Source: JAIQGF01 sp051006995 (GTDB lineage: Bacteria; Acidobacteriota; Terriglobia; Terriglobales; Acidobacteriaceae). From it: DNA of 64,000 bases. Positions 51,318-61,295 of this stretch are shown piece by piece (within the stretch, counting starts at the first letter, position 1; every line of letters begins with the position of its first letter). The position numbers and the translations under genes are program-made. Under the pieces are notes generated by a model. The model was not told where the DNA came from. It saw nothing but the letters and a program-made list of their open reading frames with translations, and did no database searches. The DNA lies in contig JBPCSQ010000001.1 of the NCBI GenBank assembly GCA_051006995.1, forward strand, positions 1 through 64,000, in the 5' to 3' direction.

Positions 51318-52271
51318 TTATGCGGCTACGTCGAGGACTTCGCGGCCCGATGATGCCGGAACAGCCTGAGCGCGGTGGACGGCGTTGATTAATGACAGAG
51401 GACGCCCGCGGACTTCGTCGTAGATGCGGCCGATGTATTCGGCGAGGACGCCGACGCAGAACAACTGCACGCCGCCCATAAAGAAGACGGCGGCGAGGAT
51501 GGCGGCCGTGCCGGTCAGATGGCCGCTGATGGCCAGCGCCACGGCGATGGCAACGGCCAGGCAGATAGCAGGAATGCCGAGAGCAAAGCTGAGGCGCAGC
51601 GGCTTGTAGCTGAAGCTGGTGATGGCGTCGAGGGCGTACTTGATGCGGCTGACGAAGCTGAGCTTGCCTTCGCCGCCGACGCGGTCCTTACGGTCGTAGT
51701 AAACGATTGCGGTGGGATAGCCGATCCAGGCGCGCAGACCCGGCAGGTAGCGGTTGTACTCCTTCAGCGAATTGAAGGTGTCGAGGGCTTGGCGATCCAT
51801 CAGCCCGAAGATTCCGGAGTTGAGTGGGATTGGGAAATCCGACAGCCAGCCGAGAATGCGGTAGAAGGCGGCAAAGAGAAACAGCAGGTACTTGCGGCTT
51901 TCCTGGCGGCTGCGGCGGACGGCGCTGACCACCTTGGCGCCCTTGCGCCAGGCGGCGATAAAGTCGGGGATGACCTCCGGGGGGTCCTGGAGGTCGCCGT
52001 CCATGAGAACGACGGCGTCGCCGCGCGCCACCTGCATGCCGGCACTGAGCGCGCCCATGTGGCCGAAGTTGCGGGACAGATCCACGGCAACCACGTGCGG
52101 GTCGCGGGTCTGGAGTTCCAGGAGCAGCTTGAGGGTCGAGTCCTTGCTGCCGTCGTTGACGTACACCACCTCCCAGTCTTCGCCGGTGGAGTTCATCACG
52201 TCGGAGACGCGGCGGTGGAGGATGTGGAGGATTTCTTCTTCGTTATAAACGGGAATGGCGAGGGAAATCAT
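51318..52271 (-). CDS. Polyprenyl-phosphate-type GT2 glycosyltransferase
   Basis: 317 residues. A GT-A domain (SLAIPVYNEEEILHILHRRV, VVYVNDGSKDSTL, the metal motif VVLMDGDLQDPPE) is followed by two C-terminal membrane helices (LGIPAICLAVAIAVALAISG; TAAILAAVFFMGGVQLFCVG), the GtrB/DPM1-like architecture that transfers a sugar to a lipid-phosphate carrier. It follows the exported-protein operon 52378-56652 on the same strand and probably serves the same envelope pathway. Confidence 0.9.
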   Translation of the reverse strand: MISLAIPVYNEEEILHILHRRVSDVMNSTGEDWEVVYVNDGSKDSTLKLLLELQTRDPHVVAVDLSRNFGHMGALSAGMQVARGDAVVLMDGDLQDPPEVIPDFIAAWRKGAKVVSAVRRSRQESRKYLLFLFAAFYRILGWLSDFPIPLNSGIFGLMDRQALDTFNSLKEYNRYLPGLRAWIGYPTAIVYYDRKDRVGGEGKLSFVSRIKYALDAITSFSYKPLRLSFALGIPAICLAVAIAVALAISGHLTGTAAILAAVFFMGGVQLFCVGVLAEYIGRIYDEVRGRPLSLINAVHRAQAVPASSGREVLDVAA

Positions 52272-52276
52272 GGGCC

Positions 52277-52380
52277 CTAGTTCCGAGTTCTGTGTTCCGA
52301 GTAGCTCCGAGTTGTGAGTTGCGAGTTAGGAGAACCGAGTTGTCAAGGCTCGAAACTCGGAACTCACAACCGGGAACTCA
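52277..52380. repeat. Quasi-palindrome of TTCCGAGTTNTGAGTTGC words
   Basis: The left arm GTTCCGAGTTCTGTGTTCCG continues with AGCTCCGAGTTGTGAGTTGC; the right arm CTCGAAACTCGGAACTCACA then ACCGGGAACTC is the complement. The spacer is about 25 bases. The words resemble those at 39330-39370. It lies between two minus-strand genes, in front of the GT2 gene. Confidence 0.8.
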
Positions 52381-52890
52381 TTCTGCTTCCTGCAAAAGAC
52401 GTACCTTCCAGCGAACTTCGGTGGGCGTCAGGATGCCGATGTAGTGACGTGTCACCTGCTCGCTGAAGACAACCGTATTTCCATCCAGCACCTGGCGTTC
52501 CAAACGCGCCGTATCGCGCACCTGGATAGAGAGACCCTCGGGCGAGTAGAAAAGCACGTCGAGCTGATGACCGTGGTCAACGTAGCGCGTGCGCAGGCCG
52601 GAGTGAAGCTGCGCGGCAACGCCCGAGGAGAGCTTCTCGGCGGCGACGCCGACAAAGTCGTCGTCCACCAAGCCGGCATTGTTCTGCTCCAGCGCGGCAG
52701 CCATGGTGCGCCAGGCGCGGGCATAATCGCGCGCAATGGCCTTCTTGGTTAGCTCCTCGACCTGGCGTCCGGAAGTGTCGTCGGCATCGAGCTGAACTTT
52801 CGGCAGGTCGGCGGCGCGCAGAGGTAGCGCGAAGACGAGCGCGAAGGCGAGACCTGCTAATCCCACCCGCAGTTTGTTTTGTTTCATCAT
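52378..52890 (-). CDS. Exported hypothetical protein
   Basis: 170 residues. The signal peptide (RVGLAGLAFALVFALPLRAA) precedes a mature domain with an N-terminal helical part (VEELTKKAIARDYARAWRTM) and a beta-rich C-terminal part (LDVLFYSPEGLSIQVRDTAR, VTRHYIGILTPTEVRWKVRL). No family recognised. Its start overlaps the stop of the gene upstream by four bases (ATGA), so it is translationally coupled with it. Confidence 0.65.
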   Translation of the reverse strand: MMKQNKLRVGLAGLAFALVFALPLRAADLPKVQLDADDTSGRQVEELTKKAIARDYARAWRTMAAALEQNNAGLVDDDFVGVAAEKLSSGVAAQLHSGLRTRYVDHGHQLDVLFYSPEGLSIQVRDTARLERQVLDGNTVVFSEQVTRHYIGILTPTEVRWKVRLLQEAE

Positions 52891-53759
52891 TCGCCACCTC
52901 CCCCGACGTGAACCTCATTGCCCATAACGACGCCGGAGGCGACTGAGATGGTGGCATTGCCCAATTGCGGAAATTCGGCCTTGGCCACGCCCTTCTTGAT
53001 ACGAGCGTCCACGCTGCTCTTGCCCCTAGGCGAGACGGCGGTGAAGGTGACGATGGTGCCGTCGGGCACGGGATTGCCGGAACAGTCGCGGATGGGATCG
53101 GTCTCGACCTCAACCCCATCCTTGGAGCGCTGTGCCCGGATGCGCAGGTTGCAGGGATCGGAGGCAACTTCCTGCACGACGCGGCGTTCGCTCACATCGC
53201 CGATCGTGGCGACAAATTGAGCCGCGCCGGTCTTGCGCGTGGAGTCGAAGGAAACCCAGGCCACGCCATTCTTGGCGGTTACGGTGCTGGTGACAGGAGC
53301 GGCATCGGCGACGGAGAGCTTGAACGTCACCGGCTCAGGGCGCAGCACCAGGTTGTAAAACTTGTCGGTCGGATAAACCACGCCGCTGATGGCGTTAGGC
53401 ATGGCCACGGGAAGGCGCGAGGGCCGCGCCAGAAAACTCAGGCGCGCGGTCTTGGCAGGCTCAACCCAGAACGATGCCTGGCTGGAGGCGCCGCCGGAGC
53501 GCAGCACCAGCGTGTAATGGCCGGAGGTCTGAATTTCTTCCGGCAGGATACGAAGATCGCCTCCGAGCTGCACGTCGCGCTTGACCGCGCCAAGGGGGCC
53601 AATCAGGACCATGACCGCCTTACCGCTGCCGGGAGCGGAGACGGTGAAGCCGGCGCCGGCATCCACGCGCTGCGGGACATTGATGTCGGAAGCGTGCGCG
53701 GCATAGGCGGCGAACCAGCAAACGGCAACCAGCAGCAATCCGAGGCCGAGGGTTTTCAT
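52887..53759 (-). CDS. Exported protein with Ig-like/invasin-like domains
   Basis: 290 residues. The signal peptide (LGLGLLLVAVCWFAAYAAHA) precedes beta-rich modules: an Ig-like module to about residue 110, and a C-terminal module with GNPVPDGTIVTFTAVSPRGK and KKGVAKAEFPQLGNATISVA, the pattern of a bacterial Ig-like (Big-1) domain. One Cys pair (DPCNLRI, IRDCSGN) may be disulfide-bonded. It is probably periplasmic or surface exposed. It sits in the middle of a tightly packed operon. Confidence 0.65.
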   Translation of the reverse strand: MKTLGLGLLLVAVCWFAAYAAHASDINVPQRVDAGAGFTVSAPGSGKAVMVLIGPLGAVKRDVQLGGDLRILPEEIQTSGHYTLVLRSGGASSQASFWVEPAKTARLSFLARPSRLPVAMPNAISGVVYPTDKFYNLVLRPEPVTFKLSVADAAPVTSTVTAKNGVAWVSFDSTRKTGAAQFVATIGDVSERRVVQEVASDPCNLRIRAQRSKDGVEVETDPIRDCSGNPVPDGTIVTFTAVSPRGKSSVDARIKKGVAKAEFPQLGNATISVASGVVMGNEVHVGGGGE

Positions 53760-53761
53760 GG

Positions 53762-54898
53762 CTAGTACCTGCGGTCCTCGCTGAATTCGTTGACGGTCAC
53801 GCGATAGCTCTGGACCTGGGAAACCAGGTCGTCGGGAATATCGAGGGCAAACGGCAGCGGGGTCTGGGGCAGCAGCGCCTTGTCCACATAGCCGTCGGAA
53901 ACCCAGATCACCTGGCCGGTATTGTTGTAGTAGGTGGCGATGACGTGGGGAATGTTGACGACTTGGCCGCTCTCATTGAGCAGTTCGCCGGCGAGCACGT
54001 GACGGCCGCGGGCATCGGTCTCCATGCGCTGGCGCATGACCCCGATGACGGGATCGGCGGAGGCGGGCACGAGCGAGGAATTCGGCTGCATGCGTACGCT
54101 CTTTACGTCGGCAATCTTGATGCCGGGGAAATCAATACGGAAGGGCGAGACTTCCTTGGGCAGAAGCACGTGAGACACTTTGTCGAAGGCGCTTTCCTGC
54201 GCCAGGTTGGAGCCGTTCTTGCCGACGAGAATGGCGTTGACGCCGACGAAGGCGGGCACGGTGTCCTCATTGAGCACCTCGCCGACAATTACGGTTGCGT
54301 TGCCGTGCGAGGTGGCCTTCATGGAGATCAGGCGGACGTGGGGAGCCTCGACGTTCTGAGAACCCCACTCATCGCCCGGACCGCGATAAATAACGTCCCA
54401 GCGCAGGTAATTGACCGGGATGACCTGCGGAGGCACTTTCTGCGTCGTTACCTGCGGCCATAGCACTTTCCATTCTCCGCCCTGATTGACCACCTTCAGG
54501 TCGCGAGTGTCGTAGAACGGGCCAACAGCGCTGGACCACTTCATGCTGGTGCGGACGAGGGCCTCCGTATCGTTCTTGTGCAGGACACGAAGATCATCAT
54601 CCTCGAGCCCGGAATAAGTTCGCAGGCTGCCGTAGTTGCCCTGGAGGTCGGAGGTGAATTCCTTCTCGTCCACCTGGTTGCCATTGGCGACGAAGGAGTA
54701 CGCGGAGTGATAATCCCGCTTCTTTACATCGTTGAGCAGCGACTGGACCACGCCCTCCGGCGTCTTGGTGGTGGCCAGGGTACCGGGGCCGGATCCGGAC
54801 ATGTACATCAGCGTGGTGGTGCGTTCGGGAAACAGCGTACCTACGCCGACCAGCACGATGGTGAGAACGGCAAGTGCGATAGGCAGAGAAGTTTTCAT
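53762..54898 (-). CDS. Membrane-anchored exported protein (NTF2-like plus FxLYD-like)
   Basis: 378 residues. An N-terminal helix (SLPIALAVLTIVLVGVGTLF) acts as signal or anchor. Residues 45-150 have the look of an NTF2-like domain (PEGVVQSLLNDVKKRDYHSA, NQGGEWKVLWPQV). Two beta-sandwich segments follow, the second FxLYD-like (RHVLAGELLNESGQVVNIPH, VIATYYNNTGQVIWVSDGYV). ATG at 54898 shares its A with the stop of the upstream gene; the long open frame beyond it is shadow. No specific function is known. Confidence 0.65.
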   Translation of the reverse strand: MKTSLPIALAVLTIVLVGVGTLFPERTTTLMYMSGSGPGTLATTKTPEGVVQSLLNDVKKRDYHSAYSFVANGNQVDEKEFTSDLQGNYGSLRTYSGLEDDDLRVLHKNDTEALVRTSMKWSSAVGPFYDTRDLKVVNQGGEWKVLWPQVTTQKVPPQVIPVNYLRWDVIYRGPGDEWGSQNVEAPHVRLISMKATSHGNATVIVGEVLNEDTVPAFVGVNAILVGKNGSNLAQESAFDKVSHVLLPKEVSPFRIDFPGIKIADVKSVRMQPNSSLVPASADPVIGVMRQRMETDARGRHVLAGELLNESGQVVNIPHVIATYYNNTGQVIWVSDGYVDKALLPQTPLPFALDIPDDLVSQVQSYRVTVNEFSEDRRY

Positions 54899-56652
54899 CA
54901 CTTCACCCCCCGCAGAGCAGTTTCCGGTTCCGGCGTTGGGAAGGCGATCGGCTCGTGGACGCGGCGCCGATCGGGAAGAGCGAGAACCACGAACAGGGCC
55001 AGAATGCTGCTGCCGATGGGCAGGGTGCCCCACATCAGTCCTTCCCAGGGAGCGGGGACAACGTTGGCTTCGATGGGCTGCGCCGGCGGAACATCATCCC
55101 GCGACCAGACATCAATGGTGCCCGATTCCAGCGAGTCCACGCGGCGCCATCCGGCGAAAGCCATCAGCGGCCGGTAATAAGGATCGCGCACGAACACCCA
55201 CTTCAATCCATAACGGTCGGAGTGGCGAAGCATTTCCCGCAGCGCCTCCATGCCCTGGGTTCCGTAATACTTGGAGTTGGTCAGCTGGGCGGCGGCATGG
55301 TTGGTCATTTCAGGCAGCATGCGGGCCGAGTTGTAATCGCCGTCCACGCTCTGGGCATCGGTCAGCGTGGCCAGTTCGGCGATACGAGGCCCGAAGCCGA
55401 GCGTGATGTAGCGGTACTTGTCGTGACCGTCGCGATTGAGGAAGTTAGCGACGGGCTCCATGCGCAATGCTTTGTCGTAGAAAATTGGACGCCATGTGGT
55501 CCAAGCGACGGCAACACCGCAGGTGACGACCGCGGCGGTGCCGAGAGCGATGGCGGCGCGGCGGCCGAAGCGATCGAAAAGACGCGCGGCCATCACACCG
55601 ACAAACGGCAGCGCCATGATCGAGGCCCAGAAGGTAAAGCGCTCGTAGGTCAAAATGTCGTAGGCGCGTCCCAGCAACAAGCGCGGGACGGGAGTCGTGC
55701 CGCCGAGGCCGAACAGGAATGTGATCCAGAAGCCGTAGAGCAGCGGGCGCAGGCGCTTGTGCGAGGCGCCAATGATCAAGACGAACGGCAGTGCGAGCAA
55801 CAAGGCGCCGTAGGGCACGATGAAGTAGTTGAGACCCCACTGCGGATTGAGGATGTAGTTGCTGCGGCTGGCGTGCGGGATGGGCACCTGGTTAATCGGG
55901 TTGTGCAACAGGGCGATGAAATATGGCAATAAGACGGCAAGCACGCCGACCGCGGCCATTCCGGCAAAGATGGCGGCCCGGGAGATCACGGCGCCGGTGG
56001 AGCGCTCTATGCCATCCTCCTTGCGATCGCGTATGGCCAGGATCAGCACCGGTATGGCGAAGAAGGGTGAGCCGAACAGCAAGGTGACGTGGTGGGCGGC
56101 GGCGCCGGCGTAGGTCAGCACCAGCCCCTTGATCAGCGCGCGGCCTCGACCGGAGCGGCTCCATTCGTAAAAGTAAGGCAAGGCCAGCAGGTACAGAGGA
56201 ATCGCCGCCGTGGTGGACAACTGGCCCGCGTAGTACACCAGAAACGAGAGGCTCCCCAGGAAGACGCTGGCGAGCGCGGCATAGCTGGCAGCGCGCTCTT
56301 CAACCCAAAGCCGGGCAAAGCGGTACACGCCGACGGGAATCAGCAGAACGATGATCAACTGCACCAGCATGTAGGCCATGTTCAGGCCCAGGACGTAGGA
56401 AAGCAGCGCCGTCCATTGCTGCGGGAGCGGCGGATATGTCGTCTGAGAAAACCCCGCGAACCACTTCGGGTTCCAGGGATTGAACCAGTGGTGGGCGTAG
56501 TGCGAAGCAAAGAAGATATGAAACGTAGTGTCGTAGGAGCCGATCGGAAGCTGCATCATGAGCAAGGGGCCGTGGACTGCCAGGGCCGCCAACACGATCG
56601 CCAGCAAAGGGATTGGCTTGCGCAGGGGATTGCTAGGGGAAGTCGCCGTCAA
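54898..56652 (-). CDS. Polytopic membrane protein (PTPS-related / GT-C-like)
   Basis: 584 residues with some ten to twelve membrane helices. The first periplasmic loop carries an aspartate (SYDTTFHIFFASHYAHHW) and FAGFSQTTYPPLPQQWTALL, as in the membrane 6-pyruvoyl-tetrahydropterin-synthase-related (PF10131-type) and GT-C glycosyltransferase families. A soluble C-terminal part (about 440-550) precedes a final helix. It may be a lipid-linked-sugar transferase. The start is a TTG at 56652 with a perfect GGAGGA at 56658-56663. It is the first gene of the minus-strand operon. Confidence 0.7.
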   Translation of the reverse strand: MTATSPSNPLRKPIPLLAIVLAALAVHGPLLMMQLPIGSYDTTFHIFFASHYAHHWFNPWNPKWFAGFSQTTYPPLPQQWTALLSYVLGLNMAYMLVQLIIVLLIPVGVYRFARLWVEERAASYAALASVFLGSLSFLVYYAGQLSTTAAIPLYLLALPYFYEWSRSGRGRALIKGLVLTYAGAAAHHVTLLFGSPFFAIPVLILAIRDRKEDGIERSTGAVISRAAIFAGMAAVGVLAVLLPYFIALLHNPINQVPIPHASRSNYILNPQWGLNYFIVPYGALLLALPFVLIIGASHKRLRPLLYGFWITFLFGLGGTTPVPRLLLGRAYDILTYERFTFWASIMALPFVGVMAARLFDRFGRRAAIALGTAAVVTCGVAVAWTTWRPIFYDKALRMEPVANFLNRDGHDKYRYITLGFGPRIAELATLTDAQSVDGDYNSARMLPEMTNHAAAQLTNSKYYGTQGMEALREMLRHSDRYGLKWVFVRDPYYRPLMAFAGWRRVDSLESGTIDVWSRDDVPPAQPIEANVVPAPWEGLMWGTLPIGSSILALFVVLALPDRRRVHEPIAFPTPEPETALRGVK

Positions 56653-57075
56653 GATATTCCTCCGCTGCTGGTCACCAGCAGCAGTTTCGATTCCGAATCG
56701 AGGGCTGCGGGTTTCCTTTGCGGGTAGCTGCTGAAAAATTCGAGCAGCAAAGAAAGCCAGATTCCTTCGGGGGATTAACCTGCCTCGGAATGACAAACGT
56801 TTGAGGGAGTTGTAGGACACGGTGAAAGGCGCGCCGGTTCAAGGCCACTCTGAAGCGAGTAATTCCGTTACACGAGGCGGTGAAGGAGCCATGGAACGGA
56901 ATGCGCCGCGTGTGTACCGAGTGGTGAACAGAGAGCACGCGAATACCACCTTGTGGCAGGGCTGCACCGCGCCATGCTTGGAAATGCCTGATTTTCGCCA
57001 CAAATCCCGCTGAGCAGTTGGAAGCGGACTTGCGGGTGCTCGGGACAGCGGACACTGTCTCGAGCGGGTGGTCTC
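56653..57075. other. Divergent intergenic region (about 420 bases)
   Basis: The gap separates the membrane-protein operon (minus) from the TPR/beta-barrel operon (plus). It contains GGAGGA at 56658-56663 for the minus gene, and AAAGCCAGATTCCTTCGGGG ... CTCGGAATGACA near 56750-56793 with partial dyad symmetry. Presumably it holds both promoters; I could not identify convincing -35/-10 pairs by eye. No gene seen. Confidence 0.45.
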
Positions 57076-60000
57076 GTGAGAAGAACCCTAGGTATTGTTA
57101 TCTGTTCCCTGGCAGTGCTGGCCTGTATTCCCCTGGCCGCGCAGACGTTTGAAATCAATCCTTCCGGAGGCGCGCAAGCAACTCCGGGTGCGGCCCAAAA
57201 GCCGCAAGCCAGGAAAAATCCGAAAGCAGCCAACGATGCCGGCGAGTCGCAAGGCACGCTGGCGTGGGGCTCCAGCATCGAGGTGGCGCGCACGGCGCGG
57301 GCCGCCGATACGGCGCTGAAGCGCGGCGACTTCAACGGGGCGCTGGTCTATGCCGAGCGGGCCGCGCACGCTGCTCCGCAAGACATCAACATGTGGCTGA
57401 TGTACGGCTATGCCGCGCGCGGAGCGGGCAAACTGAAGGTCGCACTGGATGCCTACACCCGCGCCCTGCAACTGAATCCCAACTCCATCGAGGGACTCTC
57501 GGGCACGGCGCAGACCTACGTTCGGATGGGTCAAACCGACAAGGCCAAGCAATACCTGCAAAAGGTGCTGACGCTGAACCCGAGGCGGGACAACGACCTG
57601 ATGATCGCGGGTGAGCTGTTCCTGGAGACGGGCGATTACAACGGCGCCGTCCAGATGCTGTCGCGGGCGAATGCCATCCAGCAGAACCCGCGTGCCGACC
57701 TGCTGATGGCGCTGGCCTATCAAAAACTGCACCAGCCGGACAAGGCGCGACAGATGCTGGAGCGCGCGCGAGCGCGAGCGCCGCGCAATCCCGACGTGCT
57801 GCGCGCGGTGGCAGGCTACTATCGCGAGACGCGCGACTTTGCGCAGGCCATTGCCGCACTGAAACTTGTGCCTGGCCAGAACGCCGACGTGGTGGCCGAG
57901 ATGGCCTACACGTACGAGATGTGGGGGAAGCGCAAGGAAGCGGCCAACAACTATGCTCGCGCGGCCACCATGGCGCCGGGGCAGTTGAGTTACCAGCTTT
58001 CCGCGGCATCGTCGGATCTGGCGTTGAAAGACCTGAAGCAGGCGCGCGTGTTCCTGGATCGCGCGGCGAAGATCAATCCCAACTACTATCGCGTGCACGC
58101 CATCCGCGCCGAAGTGGCCAAGCAGGAGAACCACAGCGAAGAAGCGATCCGGGAATACAACCTGGCGCTGCAGAACCTGCCGGAGAGCGCGCCGGAGGGA
58201 GTGCTCTATCCCATCGAGCTGCGGGTGAACCTGGCCGAGCTGTACAAGAGCGCGGGCAACGAAGACGCAGCGCAGCAGCAAGTCCGCGCGGCATACGCGC
58301 TGATCCAGCCGATGAACATCGAAGGGCCCACGCGGGCGGAGTTCCTTCGGCTACGGGGCGGGCTGAAGTCGAACCTGAATGACGTGAATGGCGCCCTGGC
58401 CGACCTGAAGGAAGCGGCGACGCTGGATCCCAAGAAGCCCGACATCCTTCTGCAATACGGCAGTGTTTTGTGGCGCGCCGGGCAGAAGCAGGAAGCGCGC
58501 AAGCAGTACGAGCGTGTGCTGGCCATGGACGCGAAGAACGAGTGGGCGCTCACCGCCCTTGGGTATCTGGCGCGCGACATGGACGACTTCAAGACCGCGG
58601 AAACGTACTTCCACAAGCTGGCGGCGTCGTATCCGAACAACTACGTGCCCTACCTGGCCCTCGGCGACATGTACCTGGCGAACAGCCGTTACGCCGAGGC
58701 CCAGACGGCGTATGAGAAAGGCTGGAAGCTGGCGCCGACCAATCCGATGATCGTGGCCGGCGGAGCGAACGTCGGCATCGAGTGGCACAAGTTTGAGTTG
58801 TCGAAGAAGTGGCTGGACCGTGCCAATGCCGAGATGAACCGCAACCCTTACGTGATGCGCGAGCGCGAGCGCTACCTGACGTGGGTGGGCAAGTACGAGG
58901 AGTCGGCGCAGATCGCGCGCGTCGTGATCCAGAAGCTGCCTAAGGACCGCGACGTCGTGGTCTATTACGGCTATGACCTGCTGCACATGGGACGCTACGA
59001 CGACCTGCTGGAGCTGACGGCGAAGTACGAAAAGATCCTGCCCAAGGATCCCGACCTGCCGCTGCTGGCGGGATACGTCCACAAAAATTCGAACCTGCTG
59101 CACGAGGCAGCGGACGATTTCAGCCGGGCGATTGAGCGCGGGCCGGAGGTGCGCACGGCGTACGTGAATCGCGGGTACGTTTACAACGACCTGCAAAACG
59201 CCGAGGCGGCGAGCGCCGACTTTAACAAAGCCCTGAAATTGAACTCCAAGGACGGCTCGGCGCAGCTGGGCATGGCGTTTGCCCAACTGGAGCTGCATCA
59301 CGGCAAGTCGGCGCTGGATCACGCCTTGGCCGCGCAGAAACTGCTCGGCGAATCGGGCGCGGTGCATGACGCGCTGGCCACGGCTTATCTCCAACAGGGC
59401 TTGCTCAACCAGGCGGAGAAGGAATACCGGGCGGCGCTGAAGTACTCACCCGACGATTTGAAGCTGCACCTGGCGCTGGCCGACACGCAGTATCACCTGC
59501 GGCGGTACAACGATGCGCTGGCTTCGTTGAGCAACGCGCTGAACTTGTCGTCGGACGATCCGTTTATCTACGCGCAGATGGCGCACGCGCACGCCAAGCT
59601 GCACCAGCGCGAAGAAACCATGCGCTATGTGGTGGAGGCGGAGCGGGTCGGCTACGACGAGTCCGACGTGCTGCTGGCGACCGGCGACGCGCTGATGGCG
59701 CTGGGCGACCGCGACGCGGCCATGGGCCGGTTCGAGCGCGCGCTCGATGCACCGGACTCCGACCGCGTGCAGGCGCGGCTGGCGATGGCGCGCGTGATGC
59801 AGCGCGAAGGCCATTGGGATGACGCGCGCGAGCAGATCAGCCTGGCATTTGCCGAGTCGCGCATCGGCGAAGCTTCGCCGATTACCGCCGGTCACCTGCT
59901 CGACGCGGCCGACATGTTCCTGGGCATGCACGACTTCGATATGGCCATCAAGCTCTTCGAGCGGGCACGCGCCGCCGGGGCAGCCGACCAGGTGGTGGCG

Positions 60001-61281
60001 ATCGGGCTGGCGAACACCTATCTGGAAAAAGGCGACTCGCTGAACGCGCAGACGCAATTGGCCAGCCTGGGTAGCCCGGCCGATTACCAGGAAAACTACG
60101 ACTTCATGCTGGCGCAGGCGAACGTGTACCGCCAGCAGCACCGAGACTTGCTCGCGCTGGGCGCGTTTGCGCGCGCCAACCTGATTGCCGGCCAGGACGA
60201 TGCGGCCGAGCGCGAGCTGCAAGCGATGGCGGGAGAGGAGGGCCTTCGACTCAATCAGAAGGTCAGCGTCCTCAGCGATTTCGCCATCACGCCGATCTTC
60301 GAGGACTCCACGATCTATCAGTTGGATGCCCGGATGTTCGGCGCCACCGGCCAGACCCTGCCCCCGCCGCGGTCCTCGCTCGAGACCCGCTGGACCAGCG
60401 CTTATCGCGTGCATGAGCAGGGTCTGCCGACCATCAGCGGATTCTTCCAGTTGCGCAACTCGTCGGGCACCACGTCGCTGCCGGCCGAAAGCGTGATCGT
60501 CAACCGCAACACCTTCGATTACGTGCTGAACGGCGGGCTCAACCCGGTGCTGCGGCTGGGAGCGACCACCTTCAATTTCAACAGCGGGCTGCAATTCACC
60601 GTGCGGCGCGACAAGGAAACGCCGCTGGACATGAACCAGAACCTGTTCCGGCAGTTCGTGTACATGAACACGAGCCCGCTGGGAAACTGGCTGACCGTCC
60701 GTGCCGAGGGCATCCATGAGTCAGGCCCGTTCCAACTCCGGGACCTGCATTCGCGGGAGTACGTGGGCCGGGTGGAGTTCGAAGTCGGGCGTCCGTGGGG
60801 CCGCACCTCGCTGCTCACCGGATACGTGATTGACGACCTGCTGTTCCGGCCGCTGGTGCGCGAGTGGTTCAGCACATCGGCGTATGTAGGAGCGCAGCAC
60901 CGTTTCGGAAAGAACCTGACAGTGCGCCTGCTGGGCCAGTACATCCGCGGCTGGCGGGTGCAGGACCTGACCTTCGCGCTGGCGCAGGCGATGCGGCCCG
61001 GGGCCGAGATCCACTACAAGATCAACAACCAGTGGACGGTGGACGCGCACATGGCGCTGTCGCGCGGCATGGGCATGCACGACTACGACAACGCGCAGAG
61101 CGGGTTCTTCGTCAGCTACACGCGGCGGCTACGGCGCAGCGTGGATGACGGCCTCGGACAGGTGCCGGTGGATTATCCGCTGCGGCTCTCCTTCGGGCTG
61201 GAGCAGGACACGTTCTACAACTGGACGGGCAACGGGTCGAGCAACATGCTGCGCCCGGTCGTGCACTTGTCGATTTTTTAG
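57076..61281 (+). CDS. Outer-membrane TPR/beta-barrel protein (PgaA/BcsC-like architecture)
   Basis: 1401 residues. After a signal peptide (LGIVICSLAVLACIPLAAQT) and a short polar linker, residues about 75-1060 are an almost continuous array of TPRs (for example LNPNSIEGLSGTAQTYVRMG). The last 320 residues lack TPRs and alternate as a beta-barrel (VLRLGATTFNFNSGLQFTVR, TVRAEGIHESGPFQLRD, NLTVRLLGQYIRGWRVQDLT), ending in an aromatic residue (LSIF). This periplasmic-TPR plus outer-membrane-barrel layout is that of exopolysaccharide exporters such as BcsC and PgaA. A GT4 gene follows after 14 bases. The start is GTG. Confidence 0.78.
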   Translation: MRRTLGIVICSLAVLACIPLAAQTFEINPSGGAQATPGAAQKPQARKNPKAANDAGESQGTLAWGSSIEVARTARAADTALKRGDFNGALVYAERAAHAAPQDINMWLMYGYAARGAGKLKVALDAYTRALQLNPNSIEGLSGTAQTYVRMGQTDKAKQYLQKVLTLNPRRDNDLMIAGELFLETGDYNGAVQMLSRANAIQQNPRADLLMALAYQKLHQPDKARQMLERARARAPRNPDVLRAVAGYYRETRDFAQAIAALKLVPGQNADVVAEMAYTYEMWGKRKEAANNYARAATMAPGQLSYQLSAASSDLALKDLKQARVFLDRAAKINPNYYRVHAIRAEVAKQENHSEEAIREYNLALQNLPESAPEGVLYPIELRVNLAELYKSAGNEDAAQQQVRAAYALIQPMNIEGPTRAEFLRLRGGLKSNLNDVNGALADLKEAATLDPKKPDILLQYGSVLWRAGQKQEARKQYERVLAMDAKNEWALTALGYLARDMDDFKTAETYFHKLAASYPNNYVPYLALGDMYLANSRYAEAQTAYEKGWKLAPTNPMIVAGGANVGIEWHKFELSKKWLDRANAEMNRNPYVMRERERYLTWVGKYEESAQIARVVIQKLPKDRDVVVYYGYDLLHMGRYDDLLELTAKYEKILPKDPDLPLLAGYVHKNSNLLHEAADDFSRAIERGPEVRTAYVNRGYVYNDLQNAEAASADFNKALKLNSKDGSAQLGMAFAQLELHHGKSALDHALAAQKLLGESGAVHDALATAYLQQGLLNQAEKEYRAALKYSPDDLKLHLALADTQYHLRRYNDALASLSNALNLSSDDPFIYAQMAHAHAKLHQREETMRYVVEAERVGYDESDVLLATGDALMALGDRDAAMGRFERALDAPDSDRVQARLAMARVMQREGHWDDAREQISLAFAESRIGEASPITAGHLLDAADMFLGMHDFDMAIKLFERARAAGAADQVVAIGLANTYLEKGDSLNAQTQLASLGSPADYQENYDFMLAQANVYRQQHRDLLALGAFARANLIAGQDDAAERELQAMAGEEGLRLNQKVSVLSDFAITPIFEDSTIYQLDARMFGATGQTLPPPRSSLETRWTSAYRVHEQGLPTISGFFQLRNSSGTTSLPAESVIVNRNTFDYVLNGGLNPVLRLGATTFNFNSGLQFTVRRDKETPLDMNQNLFRQFVYMNTSPLGNWLTVRAEGIHESGPFQLRDLHSREYVGRVEFEVGRPWGRTSLLTGYVIDDLLFRPLVREWFSTSAYVGAQHRFGKNLTVRLLGQYIRGWRVQDLTFALAQAMRPGAEIHYKINNQWTVDAHMALSRGMGMHDYDNAQSGFFVSYTRRLRRSVDDGLGQVPVDYPLRLSFGLEQDTFYNWTGNGSSNMLRPVVHLSIF

Positions 61282-61295
61282 CCCAGGGGGCCTGA

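Noticed and set aside
59446..60717. 423-codon open frame on the minus strand
   Set aside because: It is antisense to the TPR/beta-barrel gene; no recognisable motif.
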